Source: UBA1724 sp963621575
Lineage (GTDB): Bacteria > Verrucomicrobiota > Lentisphaeria > Oligosphaerales > Oligosphaeraceae
NCBI GenBank assembly: GCA_963621575.1
Contig: CAVFEH010000001.1
Location: 1-64,000 of the forward strand
Direction: 5' to 3'
DNA: 64,000 bases
The notes under the pieces were generated by a model. The model was not told where the DNA came from and searched no databases. It worked only from the letters and a program-made list of their open reading frames with translations. Shown here one piece after another: positions 61,003 to 64,000 of the stretch. The translations under genes were made by a program, and so were the position numbers. Each line of letters begins with the position of its first letter. Position 1 is the first letter of the stretch.

Positions 61003-61702
61003 TTTTCTGACCAGCGCCCTGGGCGCCCTGGGCGCCAGCTCCCAGACCACCCAGTTGGTCGTCATGCTGTCTGACGCCACCCTGGAGACCCTTTACATGA
61101 CACTGGTCTCCACCCTCTTCGCGTATTTCCTGGGAATCCCCCTGGGAATCGCGCTCACCGTCACGGACCGGCAGGGGCTGCGGCCTTGCCAGCCCGTCTA
61201 CCGAAGCCTGGACGTGGTCTGCAATCTTCTGCGAAGCGTCCCCTTCATCATCCTCCTGGTGGTGATCATCCCCTTCACCCGGATGCTGGTGGGAAAGTCC
61301 TACGGCTCCACTGCCACCATCGTTCCCCTGGTCATCTCCGCCGCACCCTTCGTGGGGCGCATGGTGGAGTCTTCCCTGAAGGAGGTGGACCGCGGTGTGG
61401 TGGAGGCCGCCGAATCCATGGGCGCCTCCCTCTGGCAGATCATCGCCAAGGTGTTGCTGCCGGAGGCGCGGACCTCCCTCATCGTGGGAGTCACCATCGC
61501 GGTCGGCACGATCCTGGGATATTCCGCCATGGCGGGAGCCGTGGGCGGCGGCGGACTGGGCGATTTGGCCATCCGCTACGGATACCACCGCTACAACACC
61601 ACCATCATGATGATCACGCTGGTCCTTCTGGTGGCTGTGGCGCAGATTTTCCAGACCCTCGGCATGCGACTGGCCGTCAGGCTCGACCGAAGGAAACACT
61701 AG
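60995..61702 (+). CDS. metI: Methionine ABC transporter permease
   Basis: 235 residues. Five membrane helices and the permease EAA loop VEAAESMGASLWQIIAKVLLPEA that contacts MetN. Text LLRSVPFIILLVVIIPFTR and TIAVGTILGYSAMAGAVGGGGLGDLAIRYGYHRYN is typical of MetI. GGAGGAGGAG lies before the ATG within the end of metN. Last gene of metQ-metN-metI. Confidence 0.94.
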   Translation: MDDFLTSALGALGASSQTTQLVVMLSDATLETLYMTLVSTLFAYFLGIPLGIALTVTDRQGLRPCQPVYRSLDVVCNLLRSVPFIILLVVIIPFTRMLVGKSYGSTATIVPLVISAAPFVGRMVESSLKEVDRGVVEAAESMGASLWQIIAKVLLPEARTSLIVGVTIAVGTILGYSAMAGAVGGGGLGDLAIRYGYHRYNTTIMMITLVLLVAVAQIFQTLGMRLAVRLDRRKH

Positions 61703-62008
61703 GCCGTGCGGCAAGCCGCAGCAGGCTTCGGCAAAATCCCCCTGCGCAGGCGCCCCCAGGTGGCTGGTGGTTGCCAAAAAAGCGGAAGAACCGTGATGAG
61801 TCGATGACGCAAAATGGCGGCGAAGGCGTTCCCGGTGCGGGGAGTCTTCGCCGCCGTCATGTGCACGAGAAAGGTATTGGGGGAGGGGACCTAGAGGGCG
61901 GTGGCGTGCCGTCCGGCGAGTGTGCCGTCTCCTCCCGGGATATTTGGGTGCCGCGTGTGGCGTCGTCGCGGGGATGTGCGTCCGGCGCTTTTTGGTGTGG
62001 ATCGTGTT
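61703..62008. other. Intergenic region between metI and tRNA-Leu
   Basis: No gene supported. It holds the large hairpin at 61804-61860, listed as the tRNA-Leu terminator, and short GC-rich repeats just past metI (GCCGTGCGGC...GCCGCAGC). Confidence 0.5.
61804..61860 (-). terminator. Terminator of tRNA-Leu, facing metI
   Basis: Long stem: GGCGGCGAAG (61816-61825) / CTTCGCCGCC (61846-61855), extended by ATGAC / GTCAT with a bulge. On the minus strand the inner stem is followed by ATTTTGCG. It may also stop metI transcripts from the other side. Confidence 0.6.
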
Positions 62009-62094
62009 TGGTGCCCGAGGCGGGACTCGAACCCGCAAGATGTCGCCATCGAGAGATTTTAAGTCTCTTGCGTCTGCCATTTCGCCACCCGGGC
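62009..62094 (-). tRNA. tRNA-Leu (anticodon TAA)
   Basis: Minus strand. Acceptor GCCCGGG/CTCGGGC, D arm GTGGCGAAATGGCAGACGC, anticodon stem AGAGA/TCTCT with loop CTTAAAA (anticodon TAA, reads TTA), variable arm CGATGGCGACATCTTG, T arm GCGGGTTCGAGTCCCGC. Discriminator A and encoded CCA (62009-62011). Confidence 0.95.
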
Positions 62095-62253
62095 ATTTCC
62101 TGGCTGGAAGCTGCCTAATATACCTTGCCCGGGCTATATTATTCCACAGTCTTTCCCTGCGGCGCGAAAGTCCCGCCCTTTTTGTATGGAGAGGGGGGCT
62201 TGCGTCTTTTTTTGGGGTAATGTCCCAACCTCAAGACATTCTGGAGTTTTTCT

Positions 62254-63426
62254 ATGGAACCGGTAAAAGTAGGCATCATTGGCGTTGGCAACATGGGTTC
62301 CACCATCGCCAACACTCTCTGCCAGGTGCCCGGCGCGAAGCTGACTGCCGTCTGCGATCTGAATCCCAAGGCCTTTGACCGTCTTAATGCATCGGTGCGT
62401 GAGAAGGTGACCTGCTACACCACAGACGAAGAGTTCTTCGAGAAGTCCGGCGTGGAGCTGGCGATGGTCGAGGTGCCGCACTTCCAGCACGCGACGCTTG
62501 CCATTGAGGCCATGAACCATGGCTTGCACGTGAATGTGGAGAAGCCGCTGTGCGTGCACAAGGCGGATGCGGAGCGTCTGCTGGCGGAGTGCGCGAAGCA
62601 TCCGGAGTTGGTGAAGGGCATCATGCTGAACCAGCGCACCCGTGACGCCCACATCAAGATCAAGCAGCTTATTGATTCTGGCGACCTGGGCGAGATCCGC
62701 CGCGTGAACTGGATCATCACCGACTGGTACCGCACCCAGCAGTATTATGATTCCGGCGACTGGCGTGCCTCCTGGCGCGGCGAGGGCGGTGGCGTGCTGA
62801 CCAACCAGTGCCCGCACCAGCTGGACCTCATGACCTGGTTCTTCGGCATGCCCAGCATGGTGGACGCCCATATCTTTCTGGGAAAGTACCACGACATCGA
62901 GGTGGAGGACGAGGTGAATGCCTACCTGGAGTATCCCAATGGTGCCACCGGGAACTTCATCACCACCACTGGAGAGGCCCCCGGGACCAACCGACTGGAG
63001 ATCGCCGCTGAGCATGGACGTGTGGTCTTTGAGAACAACCGCCTCCTCTACAAGCGCCATGTGATCTCCACACAGGAGCACATCCGCACTGCGAAGACCA
63101 GTTTCCAGCAACCAGAGTCCTGGGACTGCGAGATCTTCTTCGCCTCCGACGAGGCCGGACAGAGCCAGCACATGCGCGTGGTGGCCAATGTGGTGGATGC
63201 CATCCGCAATGGCGCCAAGCTGAAGGCCCCCATCGAAGAGGGCATCCGCGGCCTGGAGCTGGCCAACGCCATGATGCTCTCCGGTTTCCTGAAGAAGCCG
63301 GTCACGCTCCCCCTGGATTCCAGCATCTACGCCGCGAAGCTCCAGGAACTCATCGCCACCAGCCGTTATCCCAAGAAGACTGTGGCGCAGGACGCCGCTC
63401 CCGCGGACTTCTCCACGTCCTTCTGA
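62254..63426 (+). CDS. Gfo/Idh/MocA-family oxidoreductase
   Basis: 390 residues. N-terminal NAD(P) fold GIIGVGNMGSTIANTL, the family motif VNVEKPLC with the catalytic Lys, then the sugar-binding part with GGGVLTNQCPHQLDLMTWFFG (catalytic His in CPHQLD). Members oxidise or reduce the hydroxyls of sugars, inositol or sugar nucleotides; the substrate is not clear. In PVC gut bacteria such enzymes are many and often serve host or plant glycans (inference). GGAG about 10 bases before the ATG. Stands alone between tRNA-Leu and priA. Confidence 0.9.
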   Translation: MEPVKVGIIGVGNMGSTIANTLCQVPGAKLTAVCDLNPKAFDRLNASVREKVTCYTTDEEFFEKSGVELAMVEVPHFQHATLAIEAMNHGLHVNVEKPLCVHKADAERLLAECAKHPELVKGIMLNQRTRDAHIKIKQLIDSGDLGEIRRVNWIITDWYRTQQYYDSGDWRASWRGEGGGVLTNQCPHQLDLMTWFFGMPSMVDAHIFLGKYHDIEVEDEVNAYLEYPNGATGNFITTTGEAPGTNRLEIAAEHGRVVFENNRLLYKRHVISTQEHIRTAKTSFQQPESWDCEIFFASDEAGQSQHMRVVANVVDAIRNGAKLKAPIEEGIRGLELANAMMLSGFLKKPVTLPLDSSIYAAKLQELIATSRYPKKTVAQDAAPADFSTSF

Positions 63427-63561
63427 CAGAGGAGGACGCCTGGCTGCCTGTGGGAGGTTTTCCCGCGGGCCGTCCGTCGTCGGATCCGAGGGGGGATTGC
63501 GGGATCGCGGGAGTTCGGGGGCGTTTGGGGTGAGTGACGGAGGATTTCCGGGACTGAGCGG

Positions 63562-64000
63562 ATGTTTGCCGAGGTCGTATTCAATCTGGCGACGGGGAAG
63601 TGTTTCGACTACCTGGTGCCACCGGAGTGGGCGGAGGGGACCGTCTATCCGGGATGCCGCGTGCGCGCCATGCTGCGCACCAAAGAGAAGGCCGGCTATG
63701 TGTTGAAGTTGAAGGAGTGCTCCGCCTACAAGTCATCGCCCTTGCTGGCGGTGGAGGATCCCTCCCGGCAGTTTCCGCCGCAGTTGCTGAAACTGGCGGA
63801 CTGGCTCTGCGAATACTACTGCGCCACGCACGAACGGGTCATCTGGAATCTTCTTCCCGCCGTGGTGCGGAAGGGGGAGATGCAGCATCGTGAGGCGGTG
63901 TATATCGATTTGACCCCCAAGGCATTGGACCAGGGTAGCCCGGAGTTCCAGGCGCTGACGCCCAAGCGCCAGAAGGTTTTGAAGACCCTGGTGCGCTTGG
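63562..64000 (+). CDS. priA: Primosomal protein N' (PriA), N-terminal part, cut by window edge
   Basis: 146 codons up to the window end, frame open. The start MFAEVVFNLATGKCFDYLVP followed by GCRVRAMLRTKEKAGYVLKL is the PriA 3'-DNA-binding domain; then LLKLADWLCEYYCATHERVIWNLLPAVVRKG is the usual next part. PriA restarts stalled forks. The helicase motifs lie beyond the window. Start taken as ATG at 63562; no clear Shine-Dalgarno. Confidence 0.88.
   Translation, partial: MFAEVVFNLATGKCFDYLVPPEWAEGTVYPGCRVRAMLRTKEKAGYVLKLKECSAYKSSPLLAVEDPSRQFPPQLLKLADWLCEYYCATHERVIWNLLPAVVRKGEMQHREAVYIDLTPKALDQGSPEFQALTPKRQKVLKTLVRL

Overview
The window comes from a high-GC, LPS-bearing, anaerobic Gram-negative bacterium. 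Several features point to the PVC superphylum and most likely Lentisphaerota (Victivallales-like gut bacteria): a short pseudopilin of the PFTLIELL...CLSNLKNIG type, type 2 isoleucyl-tRNA synthetase, inner-core kinases of the Kdo/heptose type, an Mla/Pqi lipid transport set, a biotin-dependent Na+ pump decarboxylase, Pta-AckA and a flavodiiron protein. This placement is inference. No rRNA, CRISPR array, phage or insertion sequence was seen, so this looks like core chromosome.

Layout. From about 0.2 to 57 kb almost every gene is on the minus strand; the only clear plus gene there is a formyltransferase homologue at 13.9-14.8 kb. From 57.2 kb on, protein genes are on the plus strand. Reading left to right: nagA, an orphan histidine kinase, ileS, a two-gene membrane unit, def and metG (0.2-11.4 kb); an orphan ABC-2 permease, a lipoprotein, a PurN-like protein, an orphan HipA-fold kinase, a Ca2+/Na+ antiporter, a beta-helix exported protein, a SNF2 ATPase and a DUF1846 protein (11.5-23.4 kb); rpsU, a flavodiiron protein, tRNA-Arg, pta-ackA and tRNA-Ser (23.5-28 kb); holB-tmk-TPR and a 29-residue bS22/mS38-like ribosomal protein (28.1-31.9 kb).

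From 32.0 to 41.4 kb lies one apparent transcription unit: icd, an unknown gene, mlaE-, mlaF- and mlaD-like genes, a PqiC-like lipoprotein, an 844-residue TPR protein and a SurA-type chaperone. It looks like an envelope lipid transport and assembly cassette. From 41.6 to 45.2 kb a second tight unit holds two LPS-core-type kinases, a glycosyltransferase and pyrK. Next come a solitary pseudopilin with a good sigma70-type promoter, an asparagine-synthetase homologue lacking its glutaminase cysteine, an HU/IHF protein, serA, and an oxaloacetate decarboxylase operon (oadG-oadA-oadB) whose beta subunit carries an unusual exported N-terminal domain (45.5-55 kb). A NERD-UvrD helicase ends the minus run.

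The plus-strand part holds a Lys/Ala-rich histone-like protein, a small ORF overlapping aat, metQ-metN-metI (methionine uptake), a minus-strand tRNA-Leu, a Gfo/Idh/MocA oxidoreductase and the start of priA, cut by the window edge. Start sites are mixed: about half the genes have no recognisable Shine-Dalgarno sequence, while rpsU, the oad genes, HU, serA, icd and a few others have strong ones.
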